Assembly: GCA_024449915.1 (NCBI GenBank)
Contig: JAMZAV010000896.1
Span: forward strand, 434,001 to 498,000
Direction: 5' to 3'
Length of the DNA stretch: 64,000 nucleotides
Source of the DNA: Sweltsa coloradensis
Lineage: Eukaryota > Arthropoda > Insecta > Plecoptera > Chloroperlidae
Part shown: positions 22,421 to 33,071 of the stretch, one piece after another
How the letters are laid out: each line of letters starts with the position of its first letter
Position numbering within the stretch: position 1 is the stretch's first letter
Notes under the pieces: model-generated
The model's input: only the letters and a program-made list of their open reading frames with translations
Database searches by the model: none
What the model was told of the DNA's origin: nothing
Program-made: the position numbers and the translations under genes

Positions 22421-22761
22421 TCCCACACATACAAAAACTTGTAAAAATACAGCCAAACCTTACACACTCAAAAGAAATGAGATCTAAAAAAAGGGCCAAG
22501 CTCATCTACCCTTCCACATTTGCCCATTCTTAATTCATAAACGTACAGTGTCCCGTAACAACATCCTAGAAAAGCTTGGTAAAATAGAATTTGCAACCAG
22601 TATTAATTTAAACATTAGTGTTCATTCAAATTCTTTTTTTCTAATTAATTTAAACGTAATGGTCATGCAAATTCTATTTTGCCAAGCTTCTTTTTTAGAT
22701 CTCATTTCTTTTGAGTGTGTAAGGTTTGGCTGTATTTTTACAAGTTTTTGTTATGTGGGGA
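22421..22761. mobile_element. Short MITE with about 75-bp inverted ends
   Basis: TCCCACACATACAAAAACTT...GAGATCTAAAAAA (22421-22492) is repeated inverted at about 22692-22761. It resembles the TA-MITE at 17671 in its TCCC ends and ACAAAAATTTGTAAAA. It sits between the SINE hairpin on the left and a Helitron-like fragment on the right. Confidence 0.6.
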
Positions 22762-23100
22762 ATCTCATTACATTTTCAAGTTCCATTGCAAAATTATTTA
22801 TTAAAATATAATAATTTATCAAAGTCGATTAAATTGCTATGGTATAACCAATTAACAATAGAATGTAAATATCTAGTGGCCCAAAGACTTGTTTTTTGTA
22901 AACAATGTAGGCAATCATTGTCAAACTACGTATAGTTACTTGTTGATCGTATGCCTGTATAAAGCTAAAATTAAAACCTTTATTTGGAAGCCTTCCAGCA
23001 AACTTTTTCAAGTTTTTCTTTCAAAAGGAACTACATCACTATTACCTTAATGTCCATGTAAAATATGATTGTTGTAGCCCCACCCGTTTGGTCAGAATCG
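22762..23100 (-). mobile_element. Helitron-like (H1) fragment
   Basis: It shares ATCTCATTACATTTTCAAGT, TTTATT..CTTTTTCAAG, TGTCCATGTAAAATATGA and TTGTAGCCCCACCCGTTTGG with the copies at 12222 and 53731. Both termini are missing. Confidence 0.5.
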
Positions 23101-23129
23101 CTGGGCAATTGAAACTGACGAATTGGATA

Positions 23130-23149
23130 GATAGTAGTTAGTAGTAGTA

Positions 23150-23215
<66 letters not shown>

Positions 23216-23224
23216 CTAGTAGTA
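23130..23224. repeat. (TAG)n microsatellite
   Basis: About 95 bp of nearly uninterrupted AGT/TAG triplets. Confidence 0.95.
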
Positions 23225-23231
23225 ACTAACA

Positions 23232-24435
23232 TCCTTAAAGTGATTTTGAGCATGTTTCAAGTCATCTTTTCACCAAGAAGGAATGTTCGTACACCAACCA
23301 AATTTGGCATGTATTGTCAGGTACCCAAATCCCCCTGATTTTGATAGTTTTCAAGTTCACATCATGTTTCATGACGGTTGGGTGACACCTCTAAATCACC
23401 CCAACTCTGCTTGGTGTATAAGGTGCCTGAGTGTGTAGCGCACCGCGGCTTAGGGTTGCCAACTGGCCAGTTTTTGACCGGCACGCCGGTTTTTGCCCCA
23501 CCTGGCCGGTTGCCGGTCAGTCCCTTTGACCGGCAATAGTGTTGCCGGTTTTTTATGTAAATAACCCATTTTACTAAAAATATTACTAAATATACACAAA
23601 AAACTAAAATAAATATTTAAAAACCATCCTAATCATCGTTTCCCAAATCCCACTTAATTAGTAAACATTGCTCTTCTCCACTTCCCCTTGACCTAACCCG
23701 CCAACCCCCTCACCAGACAGCGAACAAGGCAGTAGGCTGGCCAAAGACTGCCACACTGCACTGCAGTACACTGTCAATGCCGTTCATACGGGAAGTTTGT
23801 GCACGAATCCGACGATGAAATTGACTCTCCGCGAAAAAGTAAAGTCCAACAAGACTCTCCTTCAAGCAGCAAGATCAACTGCTAAATACTCATTCACAAT
23901 TAAGAATTAAACTTGTTAATTGATCATAATTCCTTTAAATCTGTTAATTCTGTTTACGTAGTATTAATTTACTGCTTTGAGAATCGTGATATGACAAATT
24001 GAAATTAAGAAAAAAAATTATCGTGGTTTATTTGGAATTTATTATCCTTAGGCCTAAATTACTTATGAATAAAAATATGCCCATTGCCTATCGAATTATG
24101 AATACTCGGCATATCAGCGGGTGTAATATTTTAATCTATTACTTCAGTGACTTTTTATTTTCGGTGGTTTTCCAGTTTTGACTGCACAAAAACTACATTG
24201 TTTTGGTATATCATCCAGCCCACTACTTTATTCGAAAACGCACCAAATGCAATCTAAAAAGCTAAATTTAAAAAAATTTGCCTGCGGCGCTATAGTTAGG
24301 GGGCCTCGCCCCCCAAGCCCCTCGTGCTTGGTCCCTTTCCCACAAATTTACATGGAAGGCCGGTTTTTCCCGTGATCAGAGTTGGCAACCCTACCGCGGC
24401 TTGGCTGCGGCGCCCTAACGGGCACCCGCACCTAG
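23232..24435 (+). repeat. Helitron-like H2 copy A, interrupted by a hAT element
   Basis: It begins A-TCCTTAAAGTGATTTTGAG and, with the insertion at 23451-24393 removed, ends GCGCCCTAACGGGCAC..CTAG. A directly following second copy (24437-24685) has the same start and end. TC at the 5' end, a hairpin and CTAG at the 3' end are Helitron-type features. Here the base after CTAG is A rather than the usual T. Confidence 0.55.
23451..24393. mobile_element. Nonautonomous hAT element, 8-bp TSD, nested in H2
   Basis: The ends TAGGGTTGCCAACT and AGTTGGCAACCCTA are a perfect 14-bp inverted pair. The TSD ccgcggct lies at 23443-23450 and 24394-24401. Its removal restores the sequence seen in the intact copy at 24437-24685. 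The subterminal motif GGCCGGTTTTT is repeated at both ends. No transposase ORF. Confidence 0.9.
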
Positions 24436-24436
24436 A

Positions 24437-24685
24437 TCCTTAAAGTGATTTTGAGCATGTTTCAAGTCATTTTTTCACCAAGAAGGAAATTTTGTACACC
24501 AACCAAATTTGGCATTTGTGTTGTCAGGTACCCAAATCCCCTTGATTTTGATAGTTTTTAAGTTCACATCACGTTTAATGACGGCTGGGTGACACCTCAA
24601 AATCACCCCAACTTTGCTTGCTGTATAAGGTGCCCGAGTGTGTAGCGCACCGCGGCTTGGCTGCGGCGCCCTAACGGGCACCTAG
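24437..24685 (+). repeat. Helitron-like H2 copy B (249 bp, intact)
   Basis: It starts TCCTTAAAGTGATTTTGAGC and ends in the GCCC-TAAC-GGGC hairpin plus ACCTAG. It is arranged head to tail with copy A. No coding capacity. Confidence 0.55.
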
Positions 24686-24689
24686 ATAT

Positions 24690-24719
24690 GATATGACTGA
24701 GTGGGTAGACTCTAAATAA

Positions 24720-24769
<50 letters not shown>

Positions 24770-24787
24770 GTTTATTTTATTATTATA
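24690..24787 (+). repeat. SINE 3' tail fragment and (TTA)n
   Basis: GACTGAGTGGGTAGACTCTA is the SINE tail without head or body. It is followed by a TTA repeat of about 65 bp that runs directly into a LINE fragment. Confidence 0.7.
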
Positions 24788-25200
24788 AGTAATGAAATAA
24801 GGAAAGAACTGGGATTGGAGAGATTGAAGTTTAAGCTAGGAAGAGAACGTCTAAGATGGTTTGGACATATGAAAAGGATGGGCAGAGAGAGGATTCCAAG
24901 ACGAGAATTTGAAGCGGCAGAGGAGGGGAAAAGAAGAGTAGGAAGGCCAAGAGAAAAATGGGAAAGATTAATTCAAGAAGACGTTGGAAAACGGAATGAA
25001 GTGTGGGAGCATGTGGCAAGAGTAAAGCTGTGGGAGGACAGAAGAGAGTGGAGTAAATTGGTGGAGAGGAAGGAGTTAGATGATGTGGAAGAAACACTGA
25101 GTCTGGCAAGCTTAGTATCTACAGTTTCATGCCCTTGATAATGGTGGAAAACCACCACTCAACCCGACATAGTTGGAACTGAGTTATAATGAATAAAAAT
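24788..25200 (+). pseudogene. 5'-truncated LINE: ORF2 C-terminus and 3' UTR
   Basis: The open frame (to TGA at about 25136) reads KFKLGRERLRWFGHMKRMGR, IPRREFEAA, GRPREKWERLIQEDV and DRREWSKLV. This is the standard C-terminal tail after the reverse transcriptase in many jockey/CR1/L2-type LINEs. It has no internal stop, so this copy may be fairly young. A short hairpin (TGGTGG-AAAA-CCACCA) at 25141-25156 and an AATAAA (about 25193) follow. Confidence 0.7.
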
Positions 25201-25553
25201 TATGTATTATTGTCCTCTTCAAATATTCATGAGTTCTACACAAAAATGTTTTTTTTAGTTTTTAGTGCTTGAACCATGGCTTGAACCATAGATTAGTCAT
25301 GTGGGTCATGTGCTTGAACAGCATTTTTATTTTCGCGCCATGTTTCCCAATCACTGCCTTTGATAGGTTCAACGTTGGTTTTGGTTTCGTCTTTCACCGC
25401 CTTGTTTTATGGCGTTTTTCCCATCGAGCTTATATTTGGGTAGAGGGAGCATGACGTCACGATCGTGAAGCAAACATATCGAGGCGAGACGAGCCCCCAA
25501 GACCACGTGACATTGGTACGCGCGGCGATGCTGTAGCCTTGTCTACATATAAA

Positions 25554-25985
25554 ATGGTCTGGTATTGCTGTGCTTTTGGATGCAAAGAAAAGTATTCAAA
25601 TGACGGGCAGTATTCGTTTCACAGGAATGTAATACTGCTTTATCTTTTTAATAATTTTAGTAAGATTTTGTGCGCCCTGGGCCAATAACTAATTAATAAT
25701 TAGCAAATATGTGACACCGTTAACCAGCCATTGGGTCATCATAGTTTGGCCTAGAGTTGACCTGTCCTTAGGGCCGAAGCCTACCTAAACCTAAAAACCA
25801 ATTAATTACAATTAGATTGACATAGGCATTCGCAAAATATAATGTGAAGTTTTGTTTACAGTTTTCCAAAGAATGAAATCAGGAGTAAATTATGGCTCAC
25901 TAAAGAGAAAATTTTACTCCCACCATCGCATACAAAAATATTGATCGAAACATTTTGTGGAAGAAGATGAAGTTTATTATGTTTA
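25554..25985 (+). pseudogene. THAP-domain remnant of a P-like transposase
   Basis: Exon 1 (25554-25624) reads MVWYCCAFGCKEKYSNDGQY-SFH, which has the first C-x4-C pair of a THAP zinc finger. Exon 2, after the acceptor ttttgtttacag (ends 25861), reads FPKNEIRSKLWLTKEKILLP. After a one-base shift it continues KY-stop-SKHFVEEDEVYYV, where the TGA replaces the Cys of the conserved C-S-x-H-F motif. The presumed donor is GAATGT in place of GTATGT. So there are three lesions: a lost splice site, a frameshift and a lost zinc ligand. The THAP domain is the DNA-binding part of P transposases; the catalytic part is not found. Confidence 0.65.
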
Positions 25986-26124
25986 AGGGCGCGTCAACCG
26001 TTTGGTCGTATTGCGCCTCCTGTGATAGTAGTTTATTATAATTAATCTTTCGACAGTGAGAAATTGGGAGGGCAGGGCACTGACTCAAAACTGATGCAAT
26101 TCCAAGCATTTTTAATTTCCCAAT

Positions 26125-26171
26125 TATTATTATTATTATTATTGTTATTATTATTATTGTTATTATTATTA

Positions 26172-26230
<59 letters not shown>

Positions 26231-26790
26231 ACAAATTGTAAATTATTTTTAACAATATTTTGCAATGAAAATTAACATGTATGCCTACCCTAACAGTAGG
26301 CTATGAGTGTGAGGCCTACTTGTTTTCTTGTTTACAGGGTTAATACTTATTTTCAAGTTATGTTCAAGTGCATGTTTGCTATTACTGGTGTCTTCTTATT
26401 ACTTGTTATTGAGCAGTAATAATTACTATTTTCTTTATAATTCGTCCGTCATATGAGATAAGCCCAATGCTTACAACCTTTCAAATATATTGTGCCAATC
26501 ATATTTCTAAAAAACCTTCAGTAGAATTGCCGTTCTCGACGGGATTCGAACCCAGACCTCTTGACTCTGATTCGGAAGGTCACGGGTTCGCATCCCGTCG
26601 AGACTAGCAATCCTAACTGAAGATTTTTGCCAAGATTTTCCTTAGTCGAATGCAAGGGATTGAGTCCTCTGAAATAGCCCTCGGACATCCTGTCACAATG
26701 GTCCTATTAGCAACATATCTAGTTAGTCACCTGGGTCATTCCGATTAAATATGATGTGTCCTCTACAGTGGGCACCCCTACAAAATATTA
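26125..26790. repeat. (TTA)n tract and tRNA-like palindromic repeat inside the P-like element
   Basis: TTA/TTG triplets run at about 26125-26226. At 26534-26603 two T-arm-like sequences face each other: TCTCGACGGGATTCGAACCC and its inverted partner GGGTTCGCATCCCGTCGAGA. Between them is CTTGACTCTGATTCGG, which resembles an anticodon arm. The following 190 bp look like a SINE body. I do not call a functional tRNA. Confidence 0.5.
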
Positions 26791-27528
26791 TGTTATAATA
26801 TTATATTCGAAGTCTGTTGATAGGTGTCAAAATTGATGTTATCCATTTATTATTTTAAGTCTTGTACAGTTCTAATATAATTTTTATTTTTCAAAAACTT
26901 TAAAATATAATATCATAACTAATTAACTTAACTATGAATAATTGATATGAGAGTAACAAGGTGGATATTGACATAAAAAGAGGCCTACAGCAGGCAAGGC
27001 GATGAAAAACAAGGAAATAAAATATATATTTTATTGGGAATTTCCTGTATTGTTGATAATGCAAAAAGATAGTCTAGGCGGCTATGCCTATTATTTCATC
27101 CTATCTAGTAAAAAGTCATTAAAATGGTTCACACAAATAACATGCCACATGCAAAATACGAATGTCCAATATTAATTTCGCCCACATAAACCGTGTAGAT
27201 CAAGACGTTGGCCTAAAGAAGGGGCCTACAACGACCAAATATTCATGATTAGTAAGTTGTTTGCATACAAAAATTAATTGTTTGTTTCTTTAGCTGTAGT
27301 ACTGAATGAATGAATCCTTAGAAAAAGAGTGGGAACTGACAGATTCTCTTGTAAATGTAGGCTTGCGCTAACGTTATAGCCTTGCGCGCTATAGCAGCCG
27401 AGTTCAAAAGATACCAATGTCACGTGACTTTCCCGCCGCCCGCCGCTGTGATATGTTTGCTTCAACTCGCCGCGCTGCCAGGTATGCGCGATGCTCCCTC
27501 TACCCAATATAAGCTCGATGCGTTTTCC

Positions 27529-28116
27529 ATTGGCATGCACTCGGCGAGTGCATAGGTAGATGTCATTGTTGTCAACCTCACATGAATAACATTACAAAAC
27601 TGAACAAATGAAAAGACAAGTGGCAATCCAGTGCGCACTAGGGCGCACTAGTGCGACCTGAGTACGGCCAATGGAAAACGCCGTTATTTTGGTGAAAAAT
27701 TAACCTCAAAACCCGCCGATGGCTGCCGACCACACCACGATTATTTATTTAACTTTTATCATATTCTTGAGTTATAAAAACTGATTTTTGATGAAATGTA
27801 AGCTGAATCATGCCTATTGGCACCTATTGGTAAGCTTATCATATTATATTTACTTATGTAGGCCTAAGGGATTGGATACACAAAGGCCTAGGCCTACCGC
27901 TAGGGCCTACGAACTCGAAGCACAATGAGGATGGTGGCGTCGCAATGGCTCAACCATTGAAGGCTCAACCTTTGGGTTTATAGGCTCAACTCGCTGCAAT
28001 GCCCGTCATAAAGTTGTCTAGGGCTCAAAGGCCTACTCTAGGCCTTTGAGTTTATCTAGGCCTGGACAGCAATAAACAGCAATTATAGGCCTACATGATA
28101 ATATGAGTGAAACCTA
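27529..28116. other. No gene seen; TAGGCCTA-rich
   Basis: No supported ORF. A cluster of GGCCTA words lies at about 27860-28095, mixed with repeats of GGCTCAAC (about 27947-28030). Confidence 0.4.
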
Positions 28117-28483
28117 GACCACGTTTATCACGCGAGCTGAGTCCGGACTGAAACATACGAACTGACCTGAGTGCGAACTGAAATCGCCTGCTAAACACCT
28201 CAGTCCGAACTGAGTCCAGCTCGGTAACGAAGCCGAGCTAGCTCGGTCTGTGCGGGCTGAAATATTGGTGATAAATGCGAGCAAACTCAAATACATGCTA
28301 GCGGCCATCCTTCTTCGTAAGTTATCCAACCACAGCGTCTCATTTCAGTCCGGACTGAGCTAGGACTAAGCTTGTACCATACTAGCCCGAACTGACAGCG
28401 TGTGATAAACGTTACTGAAATGAGCTGAAAATTCAGTCTGCTCCCAAGCTAGTTCGGACTCGGCTCGCGTGATAAACGTGGTC
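28117..28483. mobile_element. MITE with long inverted ends (367 bp)
   Basis: The end GACCACGTTTATCACGCGAG and its exact complement at 28464-28483 delimit it. CTA flanks both sides (28114-28116, 28484-28486); CCTAG is an alternative 5-bp reading. Inside, AGTCCGGACTGA and CAGTCCGAACTGAG recur in both orientations. A 3-bp TSD would suit PIF/Harbinger, which is not proven. Confidence 0.75.
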
Positions 28484-28601
28484 CTAGAGAACTTAGCCCT
28501 ATGTCGGATAACTAGGCTCCTAGCCTAGTACCTAGGCCCTAGCCAGGACGGTAGTTGGGTGACTTTTTGGATGAGCGAAGCGAAGACTTCAATTTGACTT
28601 T

Positions 28602-30612
28602 CGGCCATTCCATAGCAAAGTGAGCCTGACAAGTGAAAAATAATTTTTACCCAATAGTTTATTAATGGGTCAAAAATTAAGTCAAAACTCCACTGAATTT
28701 TCAAAATGTCTTTGCTTTCTTTGTGGGTAGTAAATTATGTGTTTTACAGTGCTTCAAAGTCGGTGTAAAGTTATTGTTTTATTTTAGTGCCACATCCCCT
28801 AAATTGTAAGCCCTCCAATTTCTTTTAGGTCAGCTGTGTGAAGTTCTTTCTTTTGTATATCAACACTTAATGATGTTGTGAAGTATTTTATTTGGGAAAA
28901 AAACTGAACACAAAGTAAGTTTTACTTAAATTTTGTATCATTAAAGATGTTATGAATACATGTCACCCCCGCAACACAAAACTACATAAACTATGATAGT
29001 GTTAAGATTATGGCTAACAAAAGTTGGACAGTACTTTATTTTAAGGTTAGGTTATATGATTTATCATATCCAATAGAGAAAACTGAGATGCACTGACTAG
29101 AAGTGGTTGAAATTGTGTTGCGGGTGTGACATACAGTTTATGTTGCGGGTGTGACATGATTATTGAATTGCATGATAATACCAGGGCTACAGTCAAATAG
29201 GTAAAAAAAAAAATGCCCATTAGGCCTACCTAGTTTAGGTAGCCTAAGTAATGCACATAAAACGCACACAGTCAACGTTTTTTGAAAATGCAAAAGAGAG
29301 ATTAGGTAGGTACCGGAAAACGAATTTGTACTTCAAGTCGACTTTGCTGAAAATTTTTCGGCAATCATTTAAGACGAGATTCAGAGCGCTCATTGGAGTC
29401 ATGATCAAATTAGGGCCTACTGTTTTACAGCCTGCGCTTGATTAAAAGATGACGTTAAGAGGTCCTTCGCGGATGTAAGTGATGACTTGACACATAACAA
29501 ACATGCAGTGTGGGCATTCCTCAAAAAGATTTTTGCTGAACTAAAAGTCGAGTTTCCTAAGTTAACAGAAGTGATTATTTTTTCGGATGTCTGCGCTTCC
29601 GTCAACAATCCTGCCCTAGATATTAACGTAAGTGATTTTGTCCTCGTTTCACTTGCGGTAAATGGGGAAAAAATACCGACAAGCAGTATTATGCTTAAAT
29701 CGTAGCATTTGATGATGAAACCAGTGAAGTAACCCTTAGGCTAAAGTATATGCATGCATCCTAGTGGCAGCTATTGGGTATGGCCCGATATTGTGAATAC
29801 GTCATGCGAGAACAAAGACGTTATCATGAAGATGGTAGCTCCTCCAATACTTCACAACATTCGTGGGCAATTAAGTTCGTCAGTGATTAGGCATGCATAA
29901 ATAATGATAAAGCTGCATTAATTATAAATGATGACATTATTAGTTAATCCTTTTTTTATGCTATTAGCCCCTACTTCAAAGTTTAAACAAAAAATAATCA
30001 GTGACGAGGACCCTTATTTCATTAAAAAAATTACAATGCACCACTTTATTTTATAATAGGCTACCTTTTTTAAATATCATATTTAGCATGCATATTTGTT
30101 AACTTACATTTTAGTATTGAGTATTCATGAAGTATGTAAGAAAACTGCCAACCAAATTATAATCTACATACAAAACTCGTATTTAATGTTATATTTTGTG
30201 CACTATGTCACACCCGCAACATTTCCTTGTCACACCCGCAACATCTTCAAACCATCATAAATCGTCTATTACATTATTTGAGCCACTATTCCTTATATTT
30301 TATTTTAAGGGTGTTCTATAATGCTTAAGGAAAAAAATAGTAACCCATACAAGGGATCCTATATTCACAGACTTTTGCACTTGTTCATGTAAGGGTGTAA
30401 ATACAGTGGCAAAAGTGTCACACCCGCAACACCTGTTTTAATTTTTATTTACTGATTTCTTAAAGTCACAGAAAGTTGAAATTTGGTGTATTTGTACATC
30501 TTATGGCAACAATCAATGTATACAATGTCTTGGGTTTCAATTTGTAATTTATTAACACTTGGCAGGTATTGTAAGTGTGTAATGTGTCACACCCGCAACT
30601 ATGGAATGGCCG
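28602..30612. mobile_element. DNA transposon with 14-bp ends and a repeated GTTGCGGGTGTGACA motif
   Basis: The ends CGGCCATTCCATAG and CTATGGAATGGCCG are exact inverted repeats, possibly with a TTT duplication. The motif GTTGCGGGTGTGACA, or its complement, occurs at about 28965 (one mismatch), 29118, 29141, 30206, 30228, 30419 and 30588, that is, near both ends and not in the middle. Such clusters may be transposase binding sites. A decayed ORF lies inside. The superfamily is unknown. Confidence 0.6.
29251..29710 (+). pseudogene. Decayed ORF of the element at 28602 (TE-associated family)
   Basis: One frame reads ENAKERLGRYRKTN (about 29285-29330). Another, at 29487-29705, reads HNKHAVWAFLKKIFAELKVE and FPKLTEVIIFSDVCAS. 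I recall the pattern H-x-K-x-AVWAF...F.SDGxxSQFKN from long uncharacterised TE-linked proteins in invertebrates; here the Gly and the SQFKN part are lost. An Asp in such a position may be catalytic, which is inference. It is dead: there are frame changes and both ends are missing. Confidence 0.45.
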
Positions 30613-31188
30613 TTTCTGTTTTTTTGTTTTGTTTTTTTTTTCACTTACGTTACCCCAAGAAAAATAGCTCGGGTGTTTTGTTTTGTGTTAGTTTTTCTGT
30701 TTGTTCGCACGATTCCGGGCAAACGGCATATGCGATCTTGATGAAAATTGGAGGGGACCTTCGAAATCTCTGAACTTAGACCTGCCACGTTTTTGGGTAC
30801 AATCGCAGAAATATTTCTCATGAATATCGTACTTTTACGATTTTTTTTCGATTTTTAGTGCGATATTTTCGTGACATTTGGGCCGATTCTGACCAAACAG
30901 TTGGGGCTACAATGTTCTTATTTTACATATACGTACATTAAGGTAATGGTGATGTATTGCTTTTTAAAAGAAAAAGTTGAAAAAGTTAGCCAGAATCCAT
31001 AGAATAAAGGTTTTAATATGAGTTTGTTGAGGTTTGTAATAACAATTAACAAGTAACCATAGAAACTTGACAACAATCACCTAAAATGCATTCAAAAAGC
31101 ACTTGCAATGGAACAGTGGTCCTGTGCAAACTAAAAACTTACAAAAAAGCTCATCCATCAACGCGGCGGGACTTAAGCGTTTTCCTAG

Positions 31189-31523
31189 TACTATATTAAA
31201 TTTACACAGGCCAAGCCCTAGGGCCTTTACTACCTAGGCTATAGTAGGTAGCGCACTAGGCCCCCTAGTCCACCGCCTTGCTCGACCCGCGTTAGGAAGT
31301 AGCCTAGGGCCCTAGGCCTACTCTACCAGACATCAACACACTACGGTACCAATAACGGTACTTTTGCAGTTAGGGGGCGGTCCAATTTTTGAACACTGCG
31401 ATGTTAGGGGAAAAGTAGGTAGGGGTATGCATATTTTAAATATAAACTGCACCAATTATTATATTTGAATATTTTTTCTTGCATAATATTGTTCTAGCAA
31501 AACCACAATTTGGTCTAGAATCA
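31189..31523. other. No gene seen
   Basis: A TAGGCCTA-rich patch at about 31215-31325, then AT-rich sequence. Confidence 0.4.
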
Positions 31524-32246
31524 GTTGATCAATACTTCTACGAATCACATCCATCGACAATAGCAGATCCATGTCTGAAAGAGAAATCAAGGAGTAACAC
31601 CATATCTTATACTGTTAGCTATTGCTGTCTACATCCATTGCACATACTAGTCAAGCACACTAGTCACTGTTAGACAACATACAACACACATTCAACACAT
31701 GCTAGTCAAACAATAGTTACTGCAAATTACATTGAACACTCATTCAACATAGTATTTGACACAGTTAACCTCCAGCCTTTTATTGAAGCCAGCTATTTAC
31801 TAGCTCTTGTGACAATAGTCGATCGACAGCGACAACTTTGTAAATCCAATAATGCTTGTGACAACTTGTTGATTGAAAATCTCAACTTATTTAATATAAC
31901 CTCAAGGCTAACATTTACTTTGATGCCAAAATGTCAAGACTACCGCACTGAGCACGACTTATTATGTTTACTTAGTTGTCACTATCGATCGACATTGCTG
32001 TCTGGGTTATTAAATAAGACTCCCAGCACTGATCATCACACTCAACGTAGTCACTGAAGCCGACACCATCAGGGACTATCCAGGCCTAGCCACACCTGAG
32101 AACGCCAAAACCGATATGTTGCTAGTTTCGACAAAAGACCTCATAAAATAACATACCTAGACTGCTAGAACTTGATCGCAAACTCCCCTCCCCCTCCCCC
32201 GCCTATGCTTAAGCATGAGTCTTTCCAAACAAAAGAAGGTTCTTAA
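31524..32246 (+). repeat. Segmental duplication, copy 1
   Basis: Starts TTGATCAATACTTCTACGAA and ends AAGAAGGTTCTTA. It is repeated in the same orientation at 33072-33648 with high identity. Copy 1 keeps about 150 bp that copy 2 lacks. No function is assigned; the short open frame at 31479-31673 has no recognisable domain. Confidence 0.8.
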
Positions 32247-32429
32247 TCTTAATTTGATGCTAAAAAATAGTAAATACGCAGTAAGACGACTCTAAAAAAA
32301 AATTACAAAATTACAATGTTGTTATTATATATTTAATTGCGTGCATCATTATTTCATTGTCATCTTAATTTTAGTTTTAATACAAGTTGAATAAACAATT
32401 ATGAACTTAAAGTGGGAAATTTTAATATA

Positions 32430-32600
32430 TCTGAGGTCTTTGCATTCGACGTAGTCGCTACAGCCGGCATCGATATACACATTACGACGTAGTCACTGAT
32501 GCCGGCACCAATGTTAACCTGCGACGTATTCAACGTACCCACTGTGCCCGACAACAATCTCTCCATCGATGTGGATACGAATCCCGGCCATATCTTCCAC
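32430..32600. repeat. Degenerate minisatellite (ACGTAGTC..CTGATGCCGGCA)
   Basis: CGACGTAGTCGCTACAGCCG, ACGTAGTCACTGATGCCGGC and a worn third unit follow one another about 45 bp apart. The same phrase, AACGTAGTCACTGAAGCCGA, occurs once in each copy of the flanking duplication (about 32043 and 33449). Confidence 0.6.
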
Positions 32601-33071
32601 AGCAACATACCAGTCCACACACGCATGATCTCGGCAACAATCTCTGCATCGGCGTGATAAACGATACAACATTCACACACAACAAACATTCCAGATTCAT
32701 TCTCTAATTACGTAACATTAAGATATGGTGTTAGTGGTTTGAAACTCACCGTGTATTGACTTGTGAAGAACATTCTAGGAGGTAAGGTTAGATCCTGGAC
32801 AGCAAACTCGAACGCGGTCTGAAAGATTCACAAAATTACAGTCTGGTAAAATAGAGGAAGACTGCAAGCTGGTGGAAAGAAAAATGCACAATGGAAGGAG
32901 AAGAAAAATACCATGCAATACCACAACCACACAAAATTAGACATGGGCACTGTCTGTGCATACCTACCTGCTGTAGTTCCATTGAGGAATCACTAGTGAA
33001 GTAGAGAACCTGGATCATATTAACTACGTTAATAAAACGGCGTTATAGTGAAGTACACTGTATTAAGAAAT

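Larger units (their letters stand above)
25422..27520 (+). mobile_element. P-element-like transposon, internally decayed
   Basis: Terminal inverted repeats of about 31 bp (CATCGAGCTTATATTTGGGT..GAGGGAGCAT at the left, one base shorter at the right) begin with CA, as P elements do. The flanks cgtttttcc (25413-25421) and cgttttcc (27521-27528) are an 8-bp TSD with one extra T. Subterminal inverted blocks (TGAAGCAAACATAT and CACGTGACATTGGTA) lie inside each end. A THAP-domain remnant starts 132 bp from the left end, much as in Drosophila P. The rest of the transposase is missing and is replaced by TTA repeats and SINE-like sequence. Confidence 0.7.
28567..31188 (+). mobile_element. Helitron-like (H1) copy, split by a 2-kb insertion
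   Basis: The 5' end TTGGATGAGCGAAGCGAAGA (28567) and the 3' end GCTCATCCATCAACGCG...TTTTCCTAG (31185-31188, followed by T) belong together. The family core (GATCTTGATGAAAATTGGAG, TTTGGGTACAATCG) lies at 30730-30900. Without the insertion at 28602-30612 the copy is about 610 bp. Confidence 0.5.

Noticed and set aside
24831..25158. Minus-strand frames over the LINE fragment
   Set aside because: Serine/leucine-rich shadows of the + strand LINE frame.
32399..32689. Minus-strand frame of 96 codons
   Set aside because: It mostly translates the minisatellite at 32430-32600.
33010..33062. pogo/Tigger element end
   Set aside because: One short resemblance (CTATAACG-like) with a TA flank, no partner end or transposase.
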